Assembly: GCA_916610825.1 (NCBI GenBank)
Contig: OU744449.1
Span: forward strand, 13,213,520 to 13,277,519
Source of the DNA: Haliclystus octoradiatus
Lineage: Eukaryota; Cnidaria; Staurozoa; Stauromedusae; Haliclystidae
DNA: 64,000 bases
Reading direction: 5' to 3'
Below the pieces are notes generated by a model. The model had not been told where the DNA came from. It worked only from the letters and a program-made list of their open reading frames with translations, and made no database searches. Positions 25,001-40,826 of the stretch are shown here, piece after piece. A program made the translations under genes and the position numbers. How positions within the stretch are numbered: the stretch's first letter is position 1; each line of letters opens with the position of its first letter.

Positions 25001-26430
25001 GACGTCACAATCATTATGTCTATGCCTATTTCGTTCAAATTGCACATAAAAGAATTTACAGTTGGAGAGTCTATCATAAGTATATACTGATAAAAGAAGT
25101 TTGATTGTTGAGTTCGTAAGACGAACAAGTTGAATCATGTTAGTGTAGATAATAATGTTGTCGACTTGCTACAGTGGATTGGATTACTTGAATTGGTAAG
25201 CTGCTAATTTGAACAATTCTTCGTTAAATGTGAGACCAGATGCAAAATATGAAGAAAGAGGGAAATAGAAAAGTTCTGACGATTGATAGGAAAAAAGGCA
25301 TTTTATAAATTGTTGTAGAAAAGATACTAGGAAAAATTGAAGATAAAGAAATACCAAAAAGAAGAACCGGAAGAAGAATGAACGTTTTTATGATTTCACT
25401 AAAGTGAATTTAGTTTAGATTCGCGCAATTTCAATTCAATTCAATTCAATAACTTTATTTGAGTGTCAATGACAAAAACGAAAGAGAATGAAATACCAAG
25501 AATAAAAGCAACAACAAACAAAGAGATAGATTGAGTTGGAAAGAAGATTTGGAAAGTATGAACGTAAACAGGAAAGTAGAGGAAGAAGAAAAGGGAGAAA
25601 TGTGGAGAATTTCAAAAACCAAAAAGAGATGGAAGACCTGTGCAGATAAAAATGACATAATAATTAATTAAAATAAAACTTGAAAAACAGGGGTAAGTCG
25701 ATTGAGAAGGATGGTCAATATTAGACGACTTTGGTAGGATATTTTATTCCATGGGAAATGCAACAAAGTACCATAAGAAAAGTAGTTGAGTAAATTTCTT
25801 TGAAAACAGTAAAAACGAACAACAACTGAAGATGATCGACCCAAAATACTTAGTCTTTCAAAACCAATAAATGAATATCAAATACATCAATGAAAATAGC
25901 GACAGTGGACAGCTAGTTTAAGGTAGGTTGGAATTGTAGCGGAGAAGTTCTGTAAGAAGAGAAATCATAAACGATGATAAGGTAAGTCTTATTAGAATGC
26001 TTTAAAGAATGAGATATTTAAATACCAAATATAAAGAAGAGAAACTAGAGGTGATTGGTATGAAAACGGATCATTGTAAGAACATAAAACTCTGACGATA
26101 ATAAAACAAGATCGGAGTTTTTACTGTTCATAATGGGTAACTTGAAATTGCAAACCTTTGTAGATCATATAAAACCAAATCAAATTATGCAACAAAATAA
26201 ACAAAGCAGTAGGGATTGTCTAACGACAATTTTTCTGCAACCAAGTAAAAAACTGCACTGCTCTTAGCCAATAAGGATCTGGTAATTACTTTCCTGTATA
26301 ATTCCCAATGTTTTCAATGACGGTTAGCGACACAACGTACTGTATAGTGATTGGCGAAAACATTTTTATGTCATTTATGATATCATCCTCGGATCTATAA
26401 GATGATCTTTGATAAATGATGATGAATAAC

Positions 26431-29400
26431 CGAAACGTTTTCGCAAATGCTTGTTTAAATTTTGGTCGCCTAAGATTCACTCTGATATGTTTTACAAGTG
26501 AACTGTTAAATCATTTTATTAATTAACTATACATCTAATTAGCATGCTGCCATTTTTATTCAAGTTCAATCAAAATGTATAGCAAAGAGGAAATTATAAA
26601 AGAATTTACATTTCACGAGCTTATTAGGTCCTATAAAGCCTATAAAGGCAGAACCATGAAATAATATGCTAATCATTCGATGTGTACCGAATAATATATG
26701 ATGAAAACCAGCCCTGACTTTCCTACACCATATCATCGGTTGCAGCCTCTTTTTGATCAGTAATCGAGTCTGAAAACGAAATCTCATAACAATGCTATGA
26801 CGTCACAATCATTATGTCTATGCCTATTTCCTTCAAATTGCACATAAAAGAATTTACAGTTGGAGAGTCTATCATAAGTATATACTGATAAAACAAGTTT
26901 GATTGTTGAGTTCGTAAGACGAACAAGTAGAATCATGTTAGTGTAGATAATAATGTTGTCGACTTGCTACAGCGGATTGGATTACTTGAATTGGTAAGCT
27001 GCTAATTTGAACAATTCTTCGTTAAATGTGATACCAGATGCAAAATATGAAGAAAGAGGGAAATAAAAAAGTTTTGACGGTTGATAGGAAAAAAGGCATT
27101 TTATAAATTGTTGTAGAAAAGATACAAGGAAAAATTGAAGATAAAGAAATACCAAAAAGAAGAACCGGAAGAAGAATGAACCTCTTTATGATTTCACTGA
27201 AGTGAATTTAGTTTAGATTCGCGCAATTTCAATTCAATTCAATTCAATAACTTTTTTTGAGTGTCAATGACAAAAACGAAAGAGAATGAAATACCAAGAA
27301 TAAAAGCAACAACAAATAAAGAGATAGGTTGAGTTGGAAAGAACATGGGGAAAGTATGAACGTAAACGGGAAAGTAGAGGAAGAAGAAAAGGGAGAAATG
27401 TGGAGAATTTCAAAAACCAAAAAGAGATGGAACACCTGTGCAGATAAAAATGACATAATAATTAATTAAAATAAAACTTGAAAAACAGGGGTAAGTCGAT
27501 TGAGAAGGATGGTCAATATTAGACGACTTTGGTAGGATATTTTATTCCATGGGAAATGCAACAAAGTACCATAAGAAAAGTAGTTGAGTAAATTTCTTTG
27601 AAAACAGTAAAAACGAACAACAACTGAAGATGATCGACCCAAAATACTTAGTCTTTCAAAACCAATAAATGAAGATCAAATACATCAATGAAAATAGCGA
27701 CAGTGGACAGCTACAGCTAGTTTAAGGTAGGTTGGAATTGTTGCGGAGAAGTTCTGTAAGAAGAGAAATCATAAACGATGATAAGGTAAGTCTCATTAGA
27801 ATGCTTTAAAGAATGAGATAATTAAATACCAAATATAAAGAAGAGAAACTAGAGGTGATTGGTATGAAAACGGATCATTGTAAGAACATAAAACTCTGAC
27901 GATAATAAAACAAGATCGGAGGTTTTACTGTTCATAATTTGTAACTTGAAGTTGCAAACCTTTGTAGATCATATAAAACCAAATCAAATTATGCAACAAA
28001 ATAAACAAAGCAGTAGGGATTGTCTAACGACAATTTTTCTGCAATCAAGTAAAAAAACTGCACTGCTCTTAGCCAATAAGAATCTGGTAATTACTTTCCT
28101 GTATAATTCCCAATGTTTTCAATGACGGTTAGCGACACAACGTACTGTATAGTGATTGGCAAAAACATTTTTATGTCATTTATGATATCATCCTCGGATC
28201 TACAAGATGATCTTTGATAAAAGATGATGAATAACCGAAACGTTTTCGCAAATGCTTGTTTAAATTTTGGTCGCCTAAGATTCACTTCGATATGTTTTAC
28301 AAGTGAACTGTTAAATCATTTTATTGATTAACTATACATCTAATTAGCATACTGCCATTTTTATTCAAGTTCAATCAAAATGTATAGCAAAGAAGAAATT
28401 ATAAAACAATTTACGTTTCACGAGCTTATTAGGTCCTATAAAGCCTACAAAAGCAGAACAATGAAATAATATGTTAATCATTTGATGTGTACCGAATAAT
28501 ATATGATGAAAACCAGCCTTAACCTCCCTACACCATATCATCGGTTGCAGCCTCTTTTTGATCAGTAATCGAGTCTGAATACGAAAATTCATAACAATGC
28601 TATGACGTCACAATCATTATGTCTATGCCTATTTCGTTCAAATTGCACATAAAAGAATTTACAGTTGGAGAGTCTATCATAAGTATATACTGATAAAACA
28701 AGTTTGATTGTTGAGTTCGTAAGACGAACAAGTACAATCATGTTAGTGTAGATAATAATGTTGTCGACTTGCTACAGTGGATTGGATTACTTGAATTGGT
28801 AAGCTGCTAATTTGAACAATTCTTCGTTAAATGTGAGACCAGATGCAAAATATGAAGAAAGAGGGAAATAGAAAAGTTCTGACGATTGATAGGAAAAAAG
28901 GCATTTTATAAATTGTTGTAGAAAAGATACAAGGAAAAATTGAAGATAAAGAAATACCAAAAAGAAGAACAGGAAGAAGAATGAACGTTTTTATGATTTC
29001 ACTAAAGTGAATTTAGTTTAGATTCGCGCAATTTCAATTCAATTCAATTCAATAACTTTATTTGAGTGTCAATGACAAAAACGAAAGAGAATGAAATACC
29101 AAGAATAAAAGCAACAACAAATAAAGAGATAGGTTGAGTTGGAAAGAATATGGGGAAAGTATTAACGTAAACGGGAAAGTAGAGGAAGAAGAAAAGGGAG
29201 AAATGTGGAGAATTTCAGAAAAGTAAGCAGAGATGGAAGACGTTTGCATATAAAAATGGCATAATAATTAATTAAATATAACTTGAAAGACAGGGGTAAG
29301 TCGATTGAGAAGGATGGTCAATATTAGACGACTTTGGTAGGATATTTTATTCCATGGGAAATGCAACAAAGTACCATAAGAAAAGTAGTTGAGTAAATTT

Positions 29401-31832
29401 CTTTGAAAACAGTAAAAACGAACAACAACTGAAGATGATCGACCCAAAATACTTAGTCTTTCAAAACCAATAAATGAATATCAAATACATCAATGAAAAT
29501 AGCGACAGTGGACAGCTAGTTTAAGGTAGGTTGGAATTGTAGCGGAGAAGTTCTGTAAGAAGAGAAATCATAAACGATGATAAGGTAATTCTCATTAGAA
29601 TGCTTTAAAGAATGAGATATTTAAATACCAAATATAAAGAAGAGAAACTACAGGTGATTGGTATGAAAACGGATCATTGTAAGAACATAAAACTCTGACG
29701 ATAATAAAACAAGATCGGAGGTTTTACTGTTCATAATTTGTAACTTGAAGTTGCAAACCTTTGTAGATCATATAAAACCAAATCAAATTATGCAACAAAA
29801 TGAACAAAGCAGTAGGGATTGTCTAACGACAATTTTTCTGCAATCAAGTAAAAAAACTGCACTGCTCTTAGCCAATAAGAATCTGGTAATTACTTTCCTG
29901 TATAATTCCCAATGTTTTCAATGACGGTTAGCGACACAACGTACTGTATAGTGATTGGCGAAAACATTTTTATGTCATTTATGATATCATCCTCGGATCT
30001 ACAAGATGATCTTTGATAAATGATGATGAATAACCGAAACGTTTTCGCAAATGCTTGTTTAAATTTTGGTTGCCTAAGATTCACTTCGATATGTTTTACA
30101 AGTGAACTGTTAAATCATTTTATTAATTAACTATACATCTAATTAGCATACTGCCATTTTTATTCAAGTTCAATCAAAATGTATAGCAAAGAAGAAATTA
30201 TAAAAGAATTTACATTTCACGAGCTTATTAGGTCCTATAAAGCCTACAAACGCAGAACCATGAAATAATATGCTAATCATTCGATGTGTACCGAATAATA
30301 TATGATGAAAACCAGCCCTAACTTCCCTACATCATATCATCGGCTGCAGCCTCTTTTTGATCAGTAATCGAGTCTGAAAACGAAATCTCATAACAATGCT
30401 ATGACGTCACAATCATTATGTCTATGCCTATTTCGTTCAAATTGCACATAAAAGAATTTACAGTTGGAGAGTCTATCATAAGTATATACTGATAAAAGAA
30501 GTTTGATTGTTGAGTTCGTAAGACGAACAAGTTGAATCATGTTAGTGTAGATAATAATGTTGTCGACTTGCTACAGTGGATTGGATTACTTGAATTGGTA
30601 AGCTGCTAATTTGAACAATTCTTCGTTAAATGTGAGACCAGATGCAAAATATGAAGAAAGAGGGAAATAGAAAAGTTCTGACGATTGATAGGAAAAAAGG
30701 CATTTTATAAATTGTTGTAGAAAAGATACTAGGAAAAATTGAAGATAAAGAAATACCAAAAAGAAGAACCGGAAGAAGAATGAACGTTTTTATGATTTCA
30801 CTAAAGTGAATTTAGTTTAGATTCGCGCAATTTCAATTCAATTCAATTCAATAACTTTATTTGAGTGTCAATGACAAAAACGAAAGAGAATGAAATACCA
30901 AGAATAAAAGCAACAACAAACAAAGAGATAGATTGAGTTGGAAAGAAGATTTGGAAAGTATGAACGTAAACAGGAAAGTAGAGGAAGAAGAAAAGGGAGA
31001 AATGTGGAGAATTTCAAAAACCAAAAAGAGATGGAAGACCTGTGCAGATAAAAATGACATAATAATTAATTAAAATAAAACTTGAAAAACAGGGGTAAGT
31101 CGATTGAGAAGGATGGTCAATATTAGACGACTTTGGTAGGATATTTTATTCCATGGGAAATGCAACAAAGTACCATAAGAAAAGTAGTTGAGTAAATTTC
31201 TTTGAAAACAGTAAAAACGAACAACAACTGAAGATGATCGACCCAAAATACTTAGTCTTTCAAAACCAATAAATGAATATCAAATACATCAATGAAAATA
31301 GCGACAGTGGACAGCTAGTTTAAGGTAGGTTGGAATTGTAGCGGAGAAGTTCTGTAAGAAGAGAAATCATAAACGATGATAAGGTAAGTCTTATTAGAAT
31401 GCTTTAAAGAATGAGATATTTAAATACCAAATATAAAGAAGAGAAACTAGAGGTGATTGGTATGAAAACGGATCATTGTAAGAACATAAAACTCTGACGA
31501 TAATAAAACAAGATCGGAGTTTTTACTGTTCATAATGGGTAACTTGAAATTGCAAACCTTTGTAGATCATATAAAACCAAATCAAATTATGCAACAAAAT
31601 AAACAAAGCAGTAGGGATTGTCTAACGACAATTTTTCTGCAATCAAGTAAAAAACTGCACTGCTCTCAGCCAATAAGGATCTGGTAATTACTTTCCTGTA
31701 TAATTCCCAATGTTTTCAATGACGGTTAGCGACACAACGTACTGTATAGTGATTGGAGAAAACATTTTTATGTCATTTATGATATCATCCTCGGATCTAT
31801 AAGATGATCTTTGATAAATGATGATGAATAAC
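26431..31832. repeat. Higher-order repeat block d–b'–c, copy 1
   Basis: A three-monomer unit of ~5.4 kb. Monomer d (26431) has AACTTTTTTTGAG and GAAGATC variants. Monomer b' (28236) begins as type a and continues as type b. Monomer c (30035) has the shortened poly-A. The same three variants in the same order recur in the next block, so the trimer was amplified as a unit. Confidence 0.85.
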
Positions 31833-34800
31833 CGAAACGTTTTCGCAAATGCTTGTTTAAATTTTGGTCGCCTAAGATTCACTCTGATATGTTTTACAAG
31901 TGAACTGTTAAATCATTTTATTAATTAACTATACATCTAATTAGCATGCTGCCATTTTTATTCAAGTTCAATCAAAATGTATAGCAAAGAGGAAATTATA
32001 AAAGAATTTACATTTCACGAGCTTATTAGGTCCTATAAAGCCTATAAAGGCAGAACCATGAAATAATATGCTAATCATTCGATGTGTACCGAATAATATA
32101 TGATGAAAACCAGCCCTGACTTCCCTACACCATATCATCGGTTGCAGCCTCTTTTTGATCAGTAATCGAGTCTGAAAACGAAATCTCATAACAATGCTAT
32201 GACGTCACAATCATTATGTCTATGCCTATTTCCTTCAAATTGCACATAAAAGAATTTACAGTTGGAGAGTCTATCATAAGTATATACTGATAAAACAAGT
32301 TTGATTGTTGAGTTCGTAAGACGAACAAGTAGAATCATGTTAGTGTAGATAATAATGTTGTCGACTTGCTACAGCGGATTGGATTACTTGAATTGGTAAG
32401 CTGCTAATTTGAACAATTCTTCGTTAAATGTGATACCAGATGCAAAATATGAAGAAAGAGGGAAATAAAAAAGTTTTGACGGTTGATAGGAAAAAAGGCA
32501 TTTTATAAATTGTTGTAGAAAAGATACAAGGAAAAATTGAAGATAAAGAAATACCAAAAAGAAGAACCGGAAGAAGAATGAACCTCTTTATGATTTCACT
32601 GAAGTGAATTTAGTTTAGATTCGCGCAATTTCAATTCAATTCAATTCAATAACTTTTTTTGAGTGTCAATGACAAAAACGAAAGAGAATGAAATACCAAG
32701 AATAAAAGCAACAACAAATAAAGAGATAGGTTGAGTTGGAAAGAACATGGGGAAAGTATGAACGTAAACGGGAAAGTAGAGGAAGAAGAAAAGGGAGAAA
32801 TGTGGAGAATTTCAAAAACCAAAAAGAGATGGAACACCTGTGCAGATAAAAATGACATAATAATTAATTAAAATAAAACTTGAAAAACAGGGGTAAGTCG
32901 ATTGAGAAGGATGGTCAATATTACACGACTTTGGTAGGATATTTTATTCCATGGGAAATGCAACAAAGTACCATAAGAAAAGTAGTTGAGTAAATTTCTT
33001 TGAAAACAGTAAAAACGAACAACAACTGAAGATGATCGACCCAAAATACTTAGTCTTTCAAAACCAATAAATGAAGATCAAATACATCAATGAAAATAGC
33101 GACAGTGGACAGCTAGTTTAAGGTAGGTTGGAATTGTTGCGGAGAAGTTCTGTAAGAAGAGAAATCATAAACGATGATAAGGTAAGTCTCATTAGAATGC
33201 TTTAAAGAATGAGATAATTAAATACCAAATATAAAGAAGAGAAACTAGAGGTGATTGGTATGAAAACGGATCATTGTAAGAACATAAAACTCTGACGATA
33301 ATAAAACAAGATCGGAGGTTTTACTGTTCATAATTTGTAACTTGAAGTTGCAAACCTTTGTAGATCATATAAAACCAAATCAAATTATGCAACAAAATAA
33401 ACAAAGCAGTAGGGATTGTCTAACGACAATTTTTCTGCAATCAAGTAAAAAAACTGCACTGCTCTTAGCCAATAAGAATCTGGTAATTACTTTCCTGTAT
33501 AATTCCCAATGTTTTCAATGACGGTTAGCGACACAACGTACTGTATAGTGATTGGCAAAAACATTTTTATGTCATTTATGATATCATCCTCGGATCTACA
33601 AGATGATCTTTGATAAAAGATGATGAATAACCGAAACGTTTTCGCAAATGCTTGTTTAAATTTTGGTCGCCTAAGATTCACTTCGATATGTTTTACAAGT
33701 GAACTGTTAAATCATTTTATTGATTAACTATACATCTAATTAGCATACTGCCATTTTTATTCAAGTTCAATCAAAATGTATAGCAAAGAAGAAATTATAA
33801 AACAATTTACGTTTCACGAGCTTATTAGGTCCTATAAAGCCTACAAAAGCAGAACAATGAAATAATATGTTAATCATTTGATGTGTACCGAATAATATAT
33901 GATGAAAACCAGCCTTAACCTCCCTACACCATATCATCGGTTGCAGCCTCTTTTTGATCAGTAATCGAGTCTGAATACGAAAATTCATAACAATGCTATG
34001 ACGTCACAATCATTATGTCTATGCCTATTTCGTTCAAATTGCACATAAAAGAATTTACAGTTGGAGAGTCTATCATAAGTATATACTGATAAAACAAGTT
34101 TGATTGTTGAGTTCGTAAGACGAACAAGTACAATCATGTTAGTGTAGATAATAATGTTGTCGACTTGCTACAGTGGATTGGATTACTTGAATTGGTAAGC
34201 TGCTAATTTGAACAATTCTTCGTTAAATGTGAGACCAGATGCAAAATATGAAGAAAGAGGGAAATAGAAAAGTTCTGACGATTGATAGGAAAAAAGGCAT
34301 TTTATAAATTGTTGTAGAAAAGATACAAGGAAAAATTGAAGATAAAGAAATACCAAAAAGAAGAACAGGAAGAAGAATGAACGTTTTTATGATTTCACTA
34401 AAGTGAATTTAGTTTAGATTCGCGCAATTTCAATTCAATTCAATTCAATAACTTTATTTGAGTGTCAATGACAAAAACGAAAGAGAATGAAATACCAAGA
34501 ATAAAAGCAACAACAAATAAAGAGATAGGTTGAGTTGGAAAGAATATGGGGAAAGTATTAACGTAAACGGGAAAGTAGAGGAAGAAGAAAAGGGAGAAAT
34601 GTGGAGAATTTCAGAAAAGTAAGCAGAGATGGAAGACGTTTGCATATAAAAATGGCATAATAATTAATTAAATATAACTTGAAAGACAGGGGTAAGTCGA
34701 TTGAGAAGGATGGTCAATATTAGACGACTTTGGTAGGATATTTTATTCCATGGGAAATGCAACAAAGTACCATAAGAAAAGTAGTTGAGTAAATTTCTTT

Positions 34801-37228
34801 GAAAACAGTAAAAACGAACAACAACTGAAGATGATCGACCCAAAATACTTAGTCTTTCAAAACCAATAAATGAATATCAAATACATCAATGAAAATAGCG
34901 ACAGTGGACAGCTAGTTTAAGGTAGGTTGGAATTGTAGCGGAGAAGTTCTGTAAGAAGAGAAATCATAAACGATGATAAGGTAATTCTCATTAGAATGCT
35001 TTAAAGAATGAGATATTTAAATACCAAATATAAAGAAGAGAAACTACAGGTGATTGGTATGAAAACGGATCATTGTAAGAACATAAAACTCTGACGATAA
35101 TAAAACAAGATCGGAGGTTTTACTGTTCATAATTTGTAACTTGAAGTTGCAAACCTTTGTAGATCATATAAAACCAAATCAAATTATGCAACAAAATGAA
35201 CAAAGCAGTAGGGATTGTCTAACGACAATTTTTCTGCAATCAAGTAAAAAAACTGCACTGCTCTTAGCCAATAAGAATCTGGTAATTACTTTCCTGTATA
35301 ATTCCCAATGTTTTCAATGACGGTTAGCGACACAACGTACTGTATAGTGATTGGCGAAAACATTTTTATGTCATTTATGATATCATCCTCGGATCTACAA
35401 GATGATCTTTGATAAATGATGATGAATAACCGAAACGTTTTCGCAAATGCTTGTTTAAATTTTGGTTGCCTAAGATTCACTTCGATATGTTTTACAAGTG
35501 AACTGTTAAATCATTTTATTAATTAACTATACATCTAATTAGCATACTGCCATTTTTATTCAAGTTCAATCAAAATGTATAGCAAAGAAGAAATTATAAA
35601 AGAATTTACATTTCACGAGCTTATTAGGTCCTATAAAGCCTACAAACTCAGAACCATGAAATAATATGCTAATCATTCGATGTGTACCGAATAATATATG
35701 ATGAAAACCAGCCCTAACTTCCCTACATCATATCATCGGCTGCAGCCTCTTTTTGATCAGTAATCGAGTCTGAAAACGAAATCTCATAACAATGCTATGA
35801 CGTCACAATCATTATGTCTATGCCTATTTCGTTCAAATTGCACATAAAAGAATTTACAGTTGGAGAGTCTATCATAAGTATATACTGATAAAAGAAGTTT
35901 GATTGTTGAGTTCGTAAGACGAACAAGTTGAATCATGTTAGTGTAGATAATAATGTTGTCGACTTGCTACAGTGGATTGGATTACTTGAATTGGTAAGCT
36001 GCTAATTTGAACAATTCTTCGTTAAATGTGAGACCAGATGCAAAATATGAAGAAAGAGGGAAATAGAAAAGTTCTGACGATTGATAGGAAAAAAGGCATT
36101 TTATAAATTGTTGTAGAAAAGATACAAGGAAAAATTGAAGATAAAGAAATACCAAAAAGAAGAACCGGAAGAAGAATGAACGTTTTTATGATTTCACTAA
36201 AGTGAATTTAGTTTAGATTCGCGCAATTTCAATTCAATTCAATTCAATAACTTTATTTGAGTGTCAATGACAAAAACGAAAGAGAATGAAATACCAAGAA
36301 TAAAAGCAACAACAAACAAAGAGATAGATTGAGTTGGAAAGAAGATTTGGAAAGTATGAACGTAAACAGGAAAGTAGAGGAAGAAGAAAAGGGAGAAATG
36401 TGGAGAATTTCAAAAACCAAAAAGAGATGGAAGACCTGTGCAGATAAAAATGACATAATAATTAATTAAAATAAAACTTGAAAAACAGGGGTAAGTCGAT
36501 TGAGAAGGATGGTCAATATTAGACGACTTTGGTAGGATATTTTATTCCATGGGAAATGCAACAAAGTACCATAAGAAAAGTAGTTGAGTAAATTTCTTTG
36601 AAAACAGTAAAAACGAACAACAACTGAAGATGATCGACCCAAAATACTTAGTCTTTCAAAACCAATAAATGAATATCAAATACATCAATGAAAATAGCGA
36701 CAGTGGACAGCTAGTTTAAGGTAGGTTGGAATTGTAGCGGAGAAGTTCTGTAAGAAGAGAAATCATAAACGATGATAAGGTAAGTCTTATTAGAATGCTT
36801 TAAAGAATGAGATATTTAAATACCAAATATAAAGAAGAGAAACTAGAGGTGATTGGTATGAAAACGGATCATTGTAAGAACATAAAACTCTGACGATAAT
36901 AAAACAAGATCGGAGTTTTTACTGTTCATAATGGGTAACTTGAAATTGCAAACCTTTGTAGATCATATAAAACCAAATCAAATTATGCAACAAAATAAAC
37001 AAAGCAGTAGGGATTGTCTAACGACAATTTTTCTGCAATCAAGTAAAAAACTGCACTGCTATTAGCCAATAAGGATCTGGTAATTACTTTCCTGTATAAT
37101 TCCCAATGTTTTCAATGACGGTTAGCGACACAACGTACTGTATAGTGATTGGCGAAAACATTTTTATGTCATTTATGATATCATCCTCGGATCTATAAGA
37201 TGATCTTTGATAAATGATGATGAATAAC
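31833..37228. repeat. Higher-order repeat block d–b'–c, copy 2
   Basis: A second copy of the 5.4-kb trimer. It shares the chimeric b' monomer, including its private variant near 33974 (GAATACGAAAATTC) also found at 28577. It lacks the 6-bp duplication of copy 1 and differs at a few bases, so the two blocks have begun to diverge. Confidence 0.85.
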
Positions 37229-40200
37229 CGAAACGTTTTCGCAAATGCTTGTTTAAATTTTGGTCGCCTAAGATTCACTCTGATATGTTTTACAAGTGAA
37301 CTGTTAAATCATTTTATTAATTAACTATACATCTAATTAGCATGCTGCCATTTTTATTCAAGTTCAATCAAAATGTATAGCAAAGAGGAAATTATAAAAG
37401 AATTTACATTTCACGAGCTTATTAGGTCCTATAAAGCCTATAAAGGCAGAACCATGAAATAATATGCTAATCATTCGATGTGTACCGAATAATATATGAT
37501 GAAAACCAGCCCTAACTTCCCTACACCATATCATCGGTTGCAGCCTCTTTTTGATCAGTAATCGAGTCTGAAAACGAAATCTCATAACAATGCTATGACG
37601 TCACAATCATTATGTCTATGCCTATTTCCTTCAAATTGCACATAAAAGAATTTACAGTTGGAGAGTCTATCATAAGTATATACTGATAAAACAAGTTTGA
37701 TTGTTGAGTTCGTAAGACGAACAAGTAGAATCATGTTAGTGTAGATAATAATGTTGTCGACTTGCTACAGCGGATTGGATTACTTGAATTGGTAAGCTGC
37801 TAATTTGAACAATTCTTCGTTAAATGTGATACCAGATGCAAAATATGAAGAAAGAGGGAAATAAAAAAGTTTTGACGGTTGATAGGAAAAAAGGCATTTT
37901 ATAAATTGTTGTAGAAAAGATACAAGGAAAAATTGAAGATAAAGAAATACCAAAAAGAAGAACCGGAAGAAGAATGAACCTCTTTATGATTTCACTGAAG
38001 TGAATTTAGTTTAGATTCGCGCAATTTCAATTCAATTCAATTCAATAACTTTATTTGAGTGTCAATGACAAAAACGAAAGAGAATGAAATACCAAGAATA
38101 AAAGCAACAACAAATAAAGAGATAGGTTGAGTTGGAAAGAACATGGGGAAAGTATGAACGTAAACGGGAAAGTAGAGGAAGAAGAAAAGGGAGAAATGTG
38201 GAGAATTTCAAAAACCAAAAAGAGATGGAACACCTGTGCAGATAAAAATGACATAATAATTAATTAAAATAAAACTTGAAAAACAGGGGTAAGTCGATTG
38301 AGAAGGATGGTCAATATTACACGACTTTGGTAGGATATTTTATTCCATGGGAAATGCAACAAAGTACCATAAGAAAAGTAGTTGAGTAAATTTCTTTGAA
38401 AACAGTAAAAACGAACAACAACTGAAGATGATCGACCCAAAATACTTAGTCTTTCAAAACCAATAAATGAATATCAAATACATCAATGAAAATAGCGACA
38501 GTGGACAGCTAGTTTAAGGTAGGTTGGAATTGTAGCGGAGAAGTTCTGTAAGAAGAGAAATCATAAACGATGATAAGGTAAGTCTTATTAGAATGCTTTA
38601 AAGAATGAGATATTTAAATACCAAATATAAAGAAGAGAAACTACAGGTGATTGGTATGAAAACGGATCATTGTAAGAACATAAAACTCTGACGATAATAA
38701 AACAAGATCGGAGGTTTTACTGTTCATAATTTGTAACTTGAAATTGCAAACCTTTGTAGATCATATAAAACCAAATCAAATTATGCAACAAAATAAACAA
38801 AGCAGTAGGGATTGTCTAACGACAATTTTTCTGCAATCAAGTAAAAAAACTGCACTGCTCTTAGCCAATAAGGATCTGGTAATTACTTTCCTGTATAATT
38901 CCCAATGTTTTCAATGACGGTTAGCGACACAACGTACTGTATAGTGATTGGCGAAAACATTTTTATGTCATTTATGATATCATCCTCGGATCTACAAGAT
39001 GATCTTTGATAAATGATGATGAATAACCGAAACGTTTTCGCAAATGCTTGTTTAAATTTTGGTCGCCTAAGATTCACTTCGATATGTTATACAAGTGAAC
39101 TGTTAAATCATTTTATTAATTAACTATACATCTAATTAGCATACTGTCATTTTTATTCAAGTTCAATCAAAATGTATCGCAAAGAAGAAATTATAAAAGA
39201 ATTTACATTTCACGAGCTTATTAGGTCCTATAAAGCCTACAAAGGCAGAACCATGAAATAATATGCTAATCATTTGATGTGTACCGAATAATATATGATG
39301 AAAACCAGCCCTAACTTCCCTACATCATATCATCGGTTGCAGCCTCTTTTTGATCAGTAATCGAGTCTGAAAACGAAATCTCATAACAATGCTATGACGT
39401 CACAATCATTATGTCTATGCCTATTTCGTTCAAATTGCACATAAAAGAATTTACAGTTGGAGAGTCTATCATAAGTATATACTGATAAAACAAGTTTGAT
39501 TGTTGAGTTCGTAAGACGAACAAGTACAATCATGTTAGTGTAGATAATAATGTTGTCGACTTGCTACAGTGGATTGGATTACTTGAATTGGTAAGCTGCT
39601 AATTTGAACAATTCTTCGTTAAATGTGAGACCAGATGCAAAATATGAAGAAAGAGGGAAATAGAAAAGTTCTGACGATTGATAGGAAAAAAGGCATTTTA
39701 TAAATTGTTGTAGAAAAGATACAAGGAAAAATTGAAGATAAAGAAATACCAAAAAGAAGAACAGGAAGAAGAATGAACGTTTTTATGATTTCACTAAAGT
39801 GAATTTAGTTTAGATTCGCGCAATTTCAATTCAATTCAATTCAATAACTTTATTTGAGTGTCAATGACAAAAACGAAAGAGAATGAAATACCAAGAATAA
39901 AAGCAACAACAAATAAAGAGATAGGTTGAGTTGGAAAGAATATGGGGAAAGTATGAACGTAAACGGGAAAGTAGAGGAAGAAGAAAAGGGAGAAATGTGG
40001 AGAATTTCAGAAAAGTAAGCAGAGATGGAAGACGTTTGCATATAAAAATGGCATAATAATTAATTAAATATAACTTGAAAGACAGGGGTAAGTCGATTGA
40101 GAAGGATGGTCAATATTACACGACTTTGGTAGGATATTTTATTCCATGGGAAATGCAACAAAGTACCATAAGAAAAGTAGTTGAGTAAATTTCTTTGAAA

Positions 40201-40826
40201 ACAGTAAAAACGAACAACAACTGAAGATGATCGACCCAAAATACTTAGTCTTTCAAAACCAATAAATGAATATCAAATACATCAATGAAAATAGCGACAG
40301 TGGACAGTTGGTTTAAGATAGGTTGGAAATGTAGCGGAGAAGTTCTGTAACAAGAGAAATCATAAACGATGATAAGGTAAGTCTCATTAGAATGATTTAA
40401 AGAATGAGATAATTAAATACCAAATATAAAGAAGAGAAACTAGAGGTGATTGGTATGAAAACGGATCGTTGTAAGAACATAAAACTGTGACGATAATTAA
40501 ACAATATCGGAGGTTTTACTGTTTATAATTTGTAACTTGAAGTTGCAAATCTTTGTAGATGATATAAAACCATATAAAATTATGCAACAAAATAAACAAA
40601 GCAGTAGGGATTGTCTAACGACAATTTTTCTGCAATCAAGTAAAAAAACTGCACTGCTCTTAGCCAATAAGAATCTGGTAATTTCTTTCCTGTATAATTC
40701 CCAATGTTTTCAATGACGGTTATCGACACAACCTACTTTATAGTGATTGGCGAAAACATTTTTATGTCATTTATGATATCATCCTCGGATCTACAAGATG
40801 TTCTTTGATAAATGATGATGAATAAC

